This document shows, piece after piece, positions 31,662-40,264 of a DNA stretch of 44,956 nt (positions within the stretch are counted from its first letter, which is position 1; each line of letters begins with the position of its first letter). The position numbers were made by a program, and so were the translations under genes. The DNA lies in assembly GCA_934247875.1 (NCBI GenBank), contig CAKQJZ010000006.1, forward strand, positions 1-44,956. Reading direction: 5' to 3'. Under the pieces are notes generated by a model, which worked only from the letters and a program-made list of their open reading frames with translations, ran no database searches and was not told the origin of the DNA. Source of the DNA: an uncultured Spirochaetales bacterium (GTDB lineage: Bacteria; Spirochaetota; Spirochaetia; Sphaerochaetales; Sphaerochaetaceae).

Positions 31662-32008
31662 ATCTAAGTTTCCCATGTTTTTGAACTAGCCTCGCACACA
31701 TCGGACAAAGCTATAAACGATTATTCTTGAAATTTATGGATAGGTTCATTACTATTGCCATAAGGTTTGTTACTTGAGTTTCCTTTACAACAAATTTGCA
31801 GATTCATAGTAATGGAAACTCCATCTCCTTCTTCTTCTAAGTATTCTTCAACTATAAAATGTCTTTAAACTCTCTCCAAGAAATTCTTTTCTCTATAGGA
31901 AGAATTCATTTGCGTTAACAATTGGAAAAGTTAGATGGGAATCACATGGAAAAAATCAGTTTAAAATTCTTATTGCAAACTCTTCAATTTGCATCTAACC
32001 TATTAACG
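31662..32008. other. Intergenic stretch, possibly holding a decayed gene
   Basis: No intact gene is visible. On the minus strand one frame from 31909 to 31721 reads MNSSYREKNFLERV, an in-frame TAA, then RHFIVEEYLEEEGDGVSI...IHKFQE and a stop. It may be the remnant of a broken gene, but I recognise no family. Base composition is more AT-rich than in the flanking genes. Confidence 0.25.
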
Positions 32009-32096
32009 GCGTATAAGTCCATAATACGGTTGGGCGTTTCTACTGGCTGCCAATAATAGCCATGCTACGTACTACAGGGGAAAGTAGTATCGGAGG
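32009..32096 (+). promoter_or_regulatory. Purine (guanine-class) riboswitch before guanine deaminase
   Basis: The aptamer (32009-32070) follows the purine riboswitch plan: P1 GCGTA/TACGT, J1/2 TAAG, P2 GTCCA/TGGGC with a TAATACGG-type loop, core GTTTCTAC, P3 TGGCTG/TAGCCA with the 7-nt loop CCAATAA. The base corresponding to position 74 is C (32065), the guanine/hypoxanthine-type specifier. A hairpin GTACTAC/GTAGTAT (32069-32090) shares two bases with P1 and abuts the ribosome-binding site GGAGG (32092-32096). There is no U-run, so control is probably translational. Confidence 0.85.
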
Positions 32097-32102
32097 CATA
32101 AA

Positions 32103-33365
32103 ATGACGCTCTTAATCAATGGTGATATAATCACATCATCAGAATCAAAAGAACTGAAAACCATCGAGAATGGCTGGATTTTAGTTCAAGACGGAATCAT
32201 AAAAGAAGTCTCAAAAGAAAAACCAGAAATCAAAGCAGATGAAACGCTAGACTACAAAGGCAAATTAATTACGCCAGGGCTTTCAGACTTGCACATTCAT
32301 GCGCCGCAATATCAATATGCAGGGCTGCATATGGATTTAGAGCTGCTTGATTGGCTGAATAGCTACACATTCCCAGAAGAATCAAAATACAAAGACCTTG
32401 AATATGCTGATAAAGCATACTCTGTTTTTGTACACGACCTCAAAAACAGCGAAACAACAAGAGCATCTATTTTCGGCACTATCCATAAAGACGCAGATCT
32501 GCTGCTTGCTAAGAAGCTTGAAGAGTCAGGGCTTTGTGGCTTTGTTGGCAAAGTGAATATGGATAGAAACTCTCCTGAGTATCTAAGAGAGAAGACAGAT
32601 GAATCAATCAAAGAGACAATTGATTACATCAAGTCTATGAAGAGATTCAAGAACATAAAGCCTATAATAACACCACGATTCACACCATCTTGCACAGATG
32701 AGCTTATGGCTGAGCTTGGGAAAATAGCTACTGAAGAAGATATTCCTGTTCAGTCACACTTAGACGAGAACTTAAGTGAGATTGAATGGATCAAAGAACT
32801 ATGCCCATGGGCTAAGAACTATAGTGACACTTATGATAAGCAATCTCTCTTCAGAGAAAACAAGACAATCATGGCACATGTTGTCTGGCCTAATAATGAG
32901 GAAGTAGAGCTCTTGAAGAAAAAGAACATCTATGTAGCACACTCACCTTCTTCAAATGCAAACTTATCATCAGGAATAGCACCTGTTAAGATGTTCCTTG
33001 AAAAAGGAATAAAGACAGGCCTCGCATCAGATATAGCAGGTGGCTCAACAATGTCAATGTTCAGAGTAATGACAGAAGCAATCACTCAAAGCAAGCTTCG
33101 CTGGCGCTATGTCGAAAATGCATATAAAGGCCTTACCTTCAAAGAAGCTTTCTACCTTGCAACTTACTCTTCAGGCTCATTCTTTGGAAAAGTAGGTGCA
33201 ATAGAGAAAGGATATGACGCAGACATATTAGTCATTGACGACAAAGACTCTCAGACTAAATCACTTGCACCATTAACACTAGAAGAGCGCCTTGAATGGT
33301 ATTCATATAGAACACCAGGAGAAGGAATAATCAAGAAGCTAGTCAAAGGAAAAGAAATAATCTAG
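32103..33365 (+). CDS. guaD: Guanine deaminase
   Basis: A 420-aa amidohydrolase converting guanine to xanthine and ammonia. Metal-site motifs occur in order: DLHIHAPQY (near 63), the QSHLDEN segment (near 222), MAHVVW (near 258) and ASDIAGG (near 311). MDLELLDWLNSYTFPEE and ITPRFTPSC are typical of guanine deaminase rather than other cytosolic amidohydrolases. GGAGG precedes the ATG, and a guanine-class riboswitch forms its leader, so guanine itself probably controls expression. Its stop overlaps the convergent last gene of the chaperone-usher cluster by three to four bases, leaving no room for a terminator. Confidence 0.94.
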   Translation: MTLLINGDIITSSESKELKTIENGWILVQDGIIKEVSKEKPEIKADETLDYKGKLITPGLSDLHIHAPQYQYAGLHMDLELLDWLNSYTFPEESKYKDLEYADKAYSVFVHDLKNSETTRASIFGTIHKDADLLLAKKLEESGLCGFVGKVNMDRNSPEYLREKTDESIKETIDYIKSMKRFKNIKPIITPRFTPSCTDELMAELGKIATEEDIPVQSHLDENLSEIEWIKELCPWAKNYSDTYDKQSLFRENKTIMAHVVWPNNEEVELLKKKNIYVAHSPSSNANLSSGIAPVKMFLEKGIKTGLASDIAGGSTMSMFRVMTEAITQSKLRWRYVENAYKGLTFKEAFYLATYSSGSFFGKVGAIEKGYDADILVIDDKDSQTKSLAPLTLEERLEWYSYRTPGEGIIKKLVKGKEII

Positions 33366-33985
33366 TAGCCAATCGATGTGATGACCATATAGAGGCTAGA
33401 GCTATAGTCTCCAACAACTTTGCCTCTATAGTCTTCAGATTCAACAGATAGCGGTACTGTTATTGAGCTCTTGATATCACCTGTATTAATCGGATCATGC
33501 TTTAAAAGAGGAGCATCTTTAACTGAGACATAATCATCTTCGAGACCTTTAAAGAATACTTTCTTATTCTCCCCCTCTTTATAATAAACCTGCCAATTGA
33601 ATGTATTATTGGTACTTTGTGCAGTCGTCGTCAAAGGCCCTTTTCCCATAATGCTAATAACAACAGGCTTTGTGCTTACAACATTGCAATATGCATAAAC
33701 AGTCCCATTAAATGCATCTATTCTTCCCTCTCCATTACTGTCTTTTAAAAGCATAGAAGGAAGATTATTTGTATGAGAATTATCAGAGTAAAATCCCATA
33801 TCAACATGAGCTTGGCTAACTTGCGCCAAATCAAGCGTTACAGGAACACTAGCAACATCTTGAGAAATTGTAGCAGAAGTCCCCTCTGGCAATTTATTTT
33901 CTTTGTAGTATGTAGAAATAGAAACAGAGAATAAGCTACTCAGAACAAAAGATAAAGCAATAAGCATTAAAAATCTCTTCATCAA
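33362..33985 (-). CDS. Putative chaperone-usher subunit 10 (last gene)
   Basis: A 207-aa secreted protein with a Sec signal peptide (MMKRFLMLIALSFVLSSLFS). The mature part is beta-rich and polar and ends YSSSLYMVITSIGY, an alternating C-terminal strand with a penultimate Gly-Tyr, similar in style to pilin subunits handed from chaperone to usher. It has no cysteines. Its start overlaps the stop of the preceding subunit gene by four bases. Sequence alone gives no close family; assignment rests on operon, signal peptide, size and terminal strand. Confidence 0.55.
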   Translation of the reverse strand: MMKRFLMLIALSFVLSSLFSVSISTYYKENKLPEGTSATISQDVASVPVTLDLAQVSQAHVDMGFYSDNSHTNNLPSMLLKDSNGEGRIDAFNGTVYAYCNVVSTKPVVISIMGKGPLTTTAQSTNNTFNWQVYYKEGENKKVFFKGLEDDYVSVKDAPLLKHDPINTGDIKSSITVPLSVESEDYRGKVVGDYSSSLYMVITSIGY

Positions 33986-34602
33986 CCTACCTCCAGAATC
34001 AATCTAACATAACCAACATACTGACCTTGAGTGAATGATAAGCTACCATTATTAGTCTTAGGAGGATCTAACGTCAAATCAATTTGTGCACTTCCTGTTC
34101 TTGCTCCATCAGATGCATATCCTTCTTTCAGCTTAACAAAACGCTTGTTTTCCTCTCTTATAATATTACCAATTATTGCATTTCGATCATCTTCAGGAAT
34201 TGCATACTCGCCAGTTGCACCGTCCACACTAGTATATTTATATGAATAATTAAGCCCTATGTCTGAACTTACATGCTTAAGCATAAAATCTTGATTTGGA
34301 TTGCCATCTGATTTAGAAGCAAACTCAAGCCAAAGCTTATAATCAAGCGGAGATGCAATATTCCATTTAACAGCGAACTGAGTTGTATAAGAAGTACTTT
34401 GAAGCTGAGTTGCATTCTGAGGTGCAAATACTAATGTACTAATAGGCTTAGTTCCACCATAATCATAGAAGCCAAACTCATATACACCTTCTTTACCAAA
34501 CTCAATAGAAAAGTTCACAGCATCAGGATTAGAAGGCGTTGCAATGAGAATGGAAATATCAACTAAAGTAATTAATAGAATAAATAATAATTTCTTCATC
34601 AC
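33982..34602 (-). CDS. Putative chaperone-usher subunit 9
   Basis: A 206-aa secreted protein with signal peptide MMKKLLFILLITLVDISILIA. An early strand FSIEFGKEGVYEFGFYDYGG has the alternating pattern expected of a donor or first strand, and the C-terminus QYVGYVRLILEVG matches the shared terminal-strand style of this cluster. It overlaps both neighbours by four bases (ATGA). No recognisable adhesin or enzyme motif is seen. Confidence 0.55.
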   Translation of the reverse strand: MMKKLLFILLITLVDISILIATPSNPDAVNFSIEFGKEGVYEFGFYDYGGTKPISTLVFAPQNATQLQSTSYTTQFAVKWNIASPLDYKLWLEFASKSDGNPNQDFMLKHVSSDIGLNYSYKYTSVDGATGEYAIPEDDRNAIIGNIIREENKRFVKLKEGYASDGARTGSAQIDLTLDPPKTNNGSLSFTQGQYVGYVRLILEVG

Positions 34603-35168
34603 TCAGACACCACCATAGAAAGAGTAACTGTTGCACTATAATCAGCATCCCAGACGACTTTGCTAATATCATCAACAACAAAACATAAAAGAGTACTTGA
34701 GACTACAGGAGAGAAATGAGGAGCTTCTGTTGTAGCAGTGAACTTACCAGCTTGATATATCGTATATTCACCATTACCACTCTTAAGCTTTTTCCCATCA
34801 GTATCTAATGCAAAGTCATATTTATCAACAGATGAATAAGAGACCGCGGCCTTTCCTTCGCTTTCCAAATTACTAAGAGTCATTTTTATCGTAACCGCAT
34901 TAGGAGTGAAAATCTGATAGTAAAAATAGAAATCATCTGTCTTAAGCTGTTTCTTAGCTGAATCATATTTGAAATTGATATCAGGACCAGCCACATCAGT
35001 ACCTTCTGGTTTTACATAATCAGTAACACGTTTATTAGTAAAACCATAGTTTGCAACAATATCATAAGTAAATGAAACAGGAATGCTTTGCGTATATGTT
35101 TCAATAGCTGCAAATAAAGATGAAGCAGTTAAAACAATAGCCAACAAAAGAGAAAGTCTTTTAATCAT
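34599..35168 (-). CDS. Putative chaperone-usher subunit 8
   Basis: A 189-aa secreted protein with signal peptide MIKRLSLLLAIVLTASSLFA. The mature start ETYTQSIPVSFTYDIVANYGF alternates hydrophobic and polar residues. The end YSATVTLSMVVSE is a good match to the Y-x-x-x-V-x-V terminal strand of archaic-type (spore-coat-U) subunits. Start and stop overlap the neighbouring genes by four bases. Confidence 0.6.
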   Translation of the reverse strand: MIKRLSLLLAIVLTASSLFAAIETYTQSIPVSFTYDIVANYGFTNKRVTDYVKPEGTDVAGPDINFKYDSAKKQLKTDDFYFYYQIFTPNAVTIKMTLSNLESEGKAAVSYSSVDKYDFALDTDGKKLKSGNGEYTIYQAGKFTATTEAPHFSPVVSSTLLCFVVDDISKVVWDADYSATVTLSMVVSE

Positions 35169-35767
35169 AACAACGTCTTAACCTCCATCGTAATAGATCC
35201 AGTGTATTTATCGACAATTAAGTTTGTACCTGTATAGTTAGTATCAGGAAGATCAAAAGTAATAAGTTTTGAACCAACATCCTCAACAGAAGATTTATCT
35301 GTATGAGCGTAGAACAACTGTGATGCTCCACCACCAGTTGCGGTTACTTTTTCACTACCATTATCCCAACTAGCACTCCAACCAAGACTATTAGAAGTAT
35401 ATTTTGCACCTTTCAGTTCACTTAACTTGATATAAATCTCAAACTTAGTATTGCCAAATATATTCCAGTACCCTCTGATAGTCTTAGATGCATCACTTAT
35501 TCTCAGTTTGAATTGAGAATAATTATCAACACTAGCATAAAACTCAGGAAACAAATTAATCTGAGTCACAGAAACTACAGAATCATCAATAACAGTAGAA
35601 TTGGTAAATCCCATATGGAACTTAGCTGTATTCGTCATATTAAGCTTAAGATTTACAGAAGGGTGCGTATGATTACTCGTATTCTCGCTTGTTACTTGAA
35701 CAGAAGGGTCTGCACTTAAAGAAAATAGAGATAAAATAAATAGTGATATCAAAAATACTTTCTTCAT
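35165..35767 (-). CDS. Putative chaperone-usher subunit 7
   Basis: A 200-aa secreted protein with signal peptide MKKVFLISLFILSLFSLSA. It contains an N-terminal strand HPSVNLKLNMTNTAKFHMGF and ends YTGSITMEVKTLL, the terminal strand shared across the cluster. Four-base overlaps on both sides show translational coupling. No cysteines; function beyond a predicted fibre subunit is unknown. Confidence 0.58.
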   Translation of the reverse strand: MKKVFLISLFILSLFSLSADPSVQVTSENTSNHTHPSVNLKLNMTNTAKFHMGFTNSTVIDDSVVSVTQINLFPEFYASVDNYSQFKLRISDASKTIRGYWNIFGNTKFEIYIKLSELKGAKYTSNSLGWSASWDNGSEKVTATGGGASQLFYAHTDKSSVEDVGSKLITFDLPDTNYTGTNLIVDKYTGSITMEVKTLL

Positions 35768-36315
35768 AGTGTCACTAACTCCAATGTAAGAGGAAGAGTA
35801 TAATTTCCAGCTTTTAATGAAGGATAATATTCAATTGTAACAACAAGCTTTTTAAAACCAATACCTTCCTTAGTAGTATTTGCTTTTTTGTAATGTAATA
35901 ATTTACTCTTTTCATTTTTATTTATAAAACCTACCGTATCACCAGTTGAAACACTCCAATTACAATTAGCATCTGAACCATCATCTTTATTTAGTCCGGT
36001 AGATGATAAATAAATTTTATATGCATTTTTGTTATTTATCTGCCAATAAGCATAGAACTCTTCAGATGTAGCTTTCTTTGTCGAATAATCAGACTTAAGA
36101 TTAACTTCCCTAATCTCAACAGGAACATCAAAGGAAGATGTATCAAAAGCTTGGCCTGTGAAACCAATTCTTATAATTTCATTATTGTAAACAAAAACAA
36201 TCTCAGTATTTGCAGTACCGATTCTGTCTATGTATCCATTAAAAACTGTCGGATCTGCAAATAAAGCATAAGCTGATAGTGCAATAATCACTAATAAAAA
36301 TAATACTTTCTTCAT
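35764..36315 (-). CDS. Putative chaperone-usher subunit 6
   Basis: A 183-aa secreted protein with signal peptide MKKVLFLLVIIALSAYALFA. The C-terminus AGNYTLPLTLELVTL is close to the AGTYxDxVxV motif that ends spore-coat-U/archaic pilins, one of the clearest in the set. The lone mature cysteine (near residue 120) suggests no disulphide. Overlaps are four bases on both sides. Confidence 0.62.
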   Translation of the reverse strand: MKKVLFLLVIIALSAYALFADPTVFNGYIDRIGTANTEIVFVYNNEIIRIGFTGQAFDTSSFDVPVEIREVNLKSDYSTKKATSEEFYAYWQINNKNAYKIYLSSTGLNKDDGSDANCNWSVSTGDTVGFINKNEKSKLLHYKKANTTKEGIGFKKLVVTIEYYPSLKAGNYTLPLTLELVTL

Positions 36316-36890
36316 GATACTGTAGTGACCTCAACACTTAGCCATCCGGAATAATTTGCCCCATCTACATCAGAGCTAACATGGCTATCAGATTTTATAG
36401 TGAAACCTTCTGAGCCATATACGCCATAACTACCATTTGACTGATTAACAGGAATATCAATATATTTATCCCCTTTATCAGATGTAAGTGTTTTGCCTGA
36501 CTCTGTTGTAATTACAAAAGAGAATTCTCTATTATTTTCAGTATTAATAATATCTCTGCTCGCAGTAAGCCTAAGATTCACGCTCTGTTCTGTAACAATA
36601 ATATATGAGATATAATATTGTTTATCCGTAATAGCATCTTTACCAGAGGAACCAGATAAGACCATCATTATTTTTTTCTTAGCATTCGCTTTTAATTCAT
36701 CTGAATCAAAAGAAGTACATGGAGTATCTGTAAAGGCAACAATGATTTTATTAGCTGCTGAATCACCTACCTTGAAAGTAACATCCATAGCTGTATTATC
36801 TGTCGGAGATGGAGAATTATTAGAATAGGGCTTTGCAAATAGAGCTACAGCCAATAACATAAATATAGATAAGAATAATAACCTTTTCAT
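36312..36890 (-). CDS. Putative chaperone-usher subunit 5
   Basis: A 192-aa secreted protein with signal peptide MKRLLFLSIFMLLAVALFA. The mature part starts with a low-complexity Asn/Ser/Pro segment, followed by strand MDVTFKVGDSAANKIIVAF, and ends YSGWLSVEVTTVS. It has its own ribosome-binding site (AAAGGAAA) because a 13-base gap separates it from the preceding gene, so it may be translated independently of the upstream subunits. Confidence 0.57.
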   Translation of the reverse strand: MKRLLFLSIFMLLAVALFAKPYSNNSPSPTDNTAMDVTFKVGDSAANKIIVAFTDTPCTSFDSDELKANAKKKIMMVLSGSSGKDAITDKQYYISYIIVTEQSVNLRLTASRDIINTENNREFSFVITTESGKTLTSDKGDKYIDIPVNQSNGSYGVYGSEGFTIKSDSHVSSDVDGANYSGWLSVEVTTVS

Positions 36891-36903
36891 AATTACGTTT
36901 CCT

Positions 36904-37422
36904 TTAGTTTGACCTCAACTCTACTTTCAGCGTTGTACTATACACACTATTACTAAGATTGCTGACATTGTCTGTGGTAACATTTAATAGTACCGAATCA
37001 TTTTTACCTATTGCAGCATTAGGATCATGAGTATATATGATATTTGAAGTACCACCATAATTACTGCTTTTATCAAATACAGTCTCAGATCCTTTTTTCA
37101 GCGACCAATGAAGTTCATCCTTATTGCTGTTCGTCATAGCCTCGCTGCATATTCTGAGCACAAATGGAGTAGAAGAAATTACATCCCATTTAATATAAAA
37201 AGAACCTGTACCTGAGAGTGTATTATCACTATTACTTTTCAATGCCAATGTCGTAAGAGGTGTAGTGCTATCTAGGCTATCAGCAAAGTAGAAATTCACA
37301 GAATACTCTTTTGTCAAATCAAGCTTAGCCTCAAGACTCGCAGTCGAAACAGGCGTTTCAGCAGCACTTGCTGTCATCATTATGAATATAGATAAGGTTA
37401 ATATCAGATCTATTCTCTTCAT
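36904..37422 (-). CDS. Putative chaperone-usher subunit 4
   Basis: At 172 aa this is the smallest subunit, close to ordinary pilin size. Signal peptide MKRIDLILTLSIFIMMTASA is followed by strand AKLDLTKEYSVNFYFADS (allowing one residue before it), and the C-terminus is VYSTTLKVELRSN. It starts three bases after the two-domain subunit gene, with GAGG as the ribosome-binding site. A major fibre subunit is possible from its size, but this is a guess. Confidence 0.57.
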   Translation of the reverse strand: MKRIDLILTLSIFIMMTASAAETPVSTASLEAKLDLTKEYSVNFYFADSLDSTTPLTTLALKSNSDNTLSGTGSFYIKWDVISSTPFVLRICSEAMTNSNKDELHWSLKKGSETVFDKSSNYGGTSNIIYTHDPNAAIGKNDSVLLNVTTDNVSNLSNSVYSTTLKVELRSN

Positions 37423-37425
37423 ATT

Positions 37426-38862
37426 TTAATCCTCAGCTATGACATGAACATATACATCAGCATAGTATGTTCCGGCTTGCATAGTATCAGGGTTATCATC
37501 AACCATAATGCTTAAGTCTCCATCTATAGAATGGAAATGAACTCTTTTAACAGAGGAATGAGCAAAATATTCATCATTATGACATGTACTTAAGATGGAT
37601 TTCCCTTCTATTCCTACCATCATATTGCTAGATGATGTATACCCTTTTCCATCAAATTCAACAGAACCAACATCTGAACTATGACCAGTTCCTGTAAAAC
37701 GCAATGTAAACGGAACGCTATTATTGCTTGTCAGCACTTTTCCAGCTTTGCTATGAATAAATCTGAAACCATTAGTATTTGAAACAAATGGATCAGAACT
37801 TGCAGAGAAGAATATTCTTGATTTATCACTTTCATCTGTTGGTTGTGTGGTTAAATGATCGGCAATGTAATGCTCATAATTAATACTTCCAATATTTACC
37901 CACCTCCCTGTGTAGTTTCTGTTAAGGTTAATATTCGCAGTTGTAGTGTTGATATAAATAGCAGACTTATCTGGCTCATTAGCTCCTAGTGCACTACTGT
38001 AGCCAGAGAAAGGAATTGGCAAAGTCTTAGTGATCTTTACTTCATTGATTTCAGTCTCATCCCCACCATCTTTCTTATATCTAAGTGTCAACTCTAGTGT
38101 TAATGTAACAAGAGCACTGTAGTCACTTGCATCAACCAAAGGATATATCTTTCCTCCAGCCATTACACCTTGCTGAGACACTCCCTTCTCATCAAGTGGA
38201 AGAGAAACAATAACATCAAACCAGATATTTAAATAATTAGTCTTATCCCAAAAATCTTTTTCATTATCAAGTTTTACTATTCTATCTAAAACAATTTCTT
38301 TAGTATTGTCATAAGGAGGAGTCAAAGAAATTAATTTCCCTAGTGCGGCATGTTTATTTGAAATAGTATCGGCTTGCCCCCCTACAACGTATTTAGGATA
38401 AATAAACAAATTAAATGGTCTAACAATAGAAGGATTAGACTGTGATACAAAATTAAAGCCTGATGCACAATCTGCTGTAATTTTAAGAGTTATAGGATTT
38501 TTTACATCCAATGTGTATGGATCTTTGGGGTCTGTATTATTTGTATTATACCAACGGCTAATTCCATAAACAGCTGCCATTGCAACGATATTCTCATCTG
38601 CGTATTGCTTTTTGTTTTTATCAATGGCTGAAAGAGTATACCCTCCCCATTTGAAATTCTCCGCATCATTAACATCATACTGTGGATATAAGTCGCTTCT
38701 CATGTTAATGCCAGAAGAACCTGTAAAAGGAGCAAGTGAAAAATTAATCTTATATTCGGTACTTGTATTTGGACCATAGTCTGAAATTTTGAAGTCTTCA
38801 GCACATACAAAAGAAAGAGCTGATAGAAGCATTATTATTAAAACTGATAATCTCTTTTTCAT
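37426..38862 (-). CDS. Two-domain putative subunit or adhesin of the chaperone-usher cluster
   Basis: A 478-aa secreted protein (signal peptide ending near SFVCA, residue 21), more than twice the length of its neighbours. It seems to hold two pilin-like domains: the first ends near residue 258 with DASDYSALVTLTLEL and the second ends at the C-terminus with AGTYYADVYVHVIAED, the best archaic-type terminal strand in the cluster. A two-domain plan is typical of tip adhesins, in which a receptor-binding domain precedes a pilin domain; here both parts look pilin-like. It overlaps subunit 2 by four bases. Confidence 0.6.
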   Translation of the reverse strand: MKKRLSVLIIMLLSALSFVCAEDFKISDYGPNTSTEYKINFSLAPFTGSSGINMRSDLYPQYDVNDAENFKWGGYTLSAIDKNKKQYADENIVAMAAVYGISRWYNTNNTDPKDPYTLDVKNPITLKITADCASGFNFVSQSNPSIVRPFNLFIYPKYVVGGQADTISNKHAALGKLISLTPPYDNTKEIVLDRIVKLDNEKDFWDKTNYLNIWFDVIVSLPLDEKGVSQQGVMAGGKIYPLVDASDYSALVTLTLELTLRYKKDGGDETEINEVKITKTLPIPFSGYSSALGANEPDKSAIYINTTTANINLNRNYTGRWVNIGSINYEHYIADHLTTQPTDESDKSRIFFSASSDPFVSNTNGFRFIHSKAGKVLTSNNSVPFTLRFTGTGHSSDVGSVEFDGKGYTSSSNMMVGIEGKSILSTCHNDEYFAHSSVKRVHFHSIDGDLSIMVDDNPDTMQAGTYYADVYVHVIAED

Positions 38863-39527
38863 TCTTTTGTCTCCAATGTAATTGTTACAGTCGCTGAATA
38901 GTTGCCTGGTGGTATTAAAGCATCATCAAAAACTTTTATTGTTGATGAGTCTGTGAACTTAAAATATATAGAACCATCTAAGCTTCCTACGAACTTATCA
39001 TTTTGGGAAATAGAAAGATCATTGAAGATATCAAACTTAAAAACTGAATTATTACCAACCTGTTCACCTTGAAAATCAGAAGGGATTGAAATGTCTTTCT
39101 CTGTATCAAAGAAGAGATTAGCAACTTTAGTAACAGCAGAGCCGTCGTCGTCATATACAAGCTTATAGCTCATGACCATCTGATACTCTAAAGAGTTGTC
39201 ATCATTCCACTGTCCTTCAACAAGCGATGTATTATGCATTGATATAGCTTCTACTATAATGTTGAAAGGAGTATTGCTTATCATTGACCACTTAGCAATT
39301 TCTCTACCATCTCCCTTATTAGAAGATAGAACAGATTTATCCTGGATATCAAAAGGCATGCCAACAAGGCCTTGCATTTCAAGTGCAGCTATACCTGTTA
39401 CAGATACTGCTATTGTCTCATCATAACCACCTTGAAGCCTAAACGACTTTGTGTGGTCTCTTGGTACTGCAGCAATATCACACAACGCTATTAATGCTAT
39501 CAAGCAAAGAGTAAGCAGTTTCTTCAT
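38859..39527 (-). CDS. Putative chaperone-usher subunit 2
   Basis: A 222-aa secreted protein with signal peptide MKKLLTLCLIALIALCDIAA. Mature strand KSFRLQGGYDETIAVSVTGI follows, and the protein ends PPGNYSATVTITLETKE, matching the shared terminal strand (G-x-Y-x-x-x-V-x-I). It overlaps subunit 1 by one base (TAATG) and the two-domain subunit by four. Confidence 0.6.
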   Translation of the reverse strand: MKKLLTLCLIALIALCDIAAVPRDHTKSFRLQGGYDETIAVSVTGIAALEMQGLVGMPFDIQDKSVLSSNKGDGREIAKWSMISNTPFNIIVEAISMHNTSLVEGQWNDDNSLEYQMVMSYKLVYDDDGSAVTKVANLFFDTEKDISIPSDFQGEQVGNNSVFKFDIFNDLSISQNDKFVGSLDGSIYFKFTDSSTIKVFDDALIPPGNYSATVTITLETKE

Positions 39528-40264
39528 TAGTTTACCTCCAGCGTTACTGTCACTTTTGTTGCATATTTACCATTAGGTGCTTTGATATAATCATCTTTGC
39601 TTATTACCATTCCTATTCCACCATGATATACCCAAACGTCATTTCCAGTGATATTTGAAGCAGATGCTGTAGTTGATGTTGAAGATAATGCTGAACTTAC
39701 TTTCCATGTAAATGTGATAGAACCCTCATCTGTACCATTTACAATGGATTTATCTACAGGGGATTCTTCAGCAATCGTATATGTATACCCTTCATGCTCA
39801 ACTGTCTTGCTTTCACTTTTTTTGAAATAAGCAAGATTATTCATTGAGTGGAAGTAAAAAGGAATACGCTTATCAAGTTCAAATTTGCCATTATTTGTAT
39901 AAGCTAGAGGGCTCATTTCTACTTTTACAGTAAAACTACCCGTAGTATTCCCTTCAGCATGAATAGCGAATATCAACTTACCTTGTTCATTAGTAGAATT
40001 CACATCGCCTAACAGCTTGTTGTTATGGCTATCTTCTGTGCCTGAGATATAGTTATCAATCGAAATTGTATCGCCATTTGCAATGCTATCAAGTGAACCT
40101 GTTACAGCATCATAGACTTTAAGAATCAAACTCTCAGTGTTTGGGCTTGAACCAGTTTTATAAGCATTGATTGTAAGCGTATCAGTATCAGAGTTTGTCT
40201 GTACTGCTGACAAATTAACTAGTGTAAATAATATGAGAAGTAAAACTATTGATGCTTTTTTCAT
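39527..40264 (-). CDS. Putative chaperone-usher subunit 1, next to the usher
   Basis: A 245-aa secreted protein with signal peptide MKKASIVLLLILFTLVNLSA and an N-terminal strand TDTLTINAYKTG. It ends NGKYATKVTVTLEVN, a clear match to the shared terminal strand. A Ser/Thr-rich stretch (SSALSSTSTTASAS, near 195) interrupts the fold. It overlaps the usher gene by four bases. First position after the usher often encodes an abundant subunit, but the sequence does not prove this. Confidence 0.6.
   Translation of the reverse strand: MKKASIVLLLILFTLVNLSAVQTNSDTDTLTINAYKTGSSPNTESLILKVYDAVTGSLDSIANGDTISIDNYISGTEDSHNNKLLGDVNSTNEQGKLIFAIHAEGNTTGSFTVKVEMSPLAYTNNGKFELDKRIPFYFHSMNNLAYFKKSESKTVEHEGYTYTIAEESPVDKSIVNGTDEGSITFTWKVSSALSSTSTTASASNITGNDVWVYHGGIGMVISKDDYIKAPNGKYATKVTVTLEVN

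Noticed and set aside
37426..38862. Lipoprotein signal in the two-domain subunit (Cys20)
   Set aside because: Residues before the Cys are SFV, which does not fit the lipobox; ordinary signal peptidase cleavage after Ala21 is more likely.
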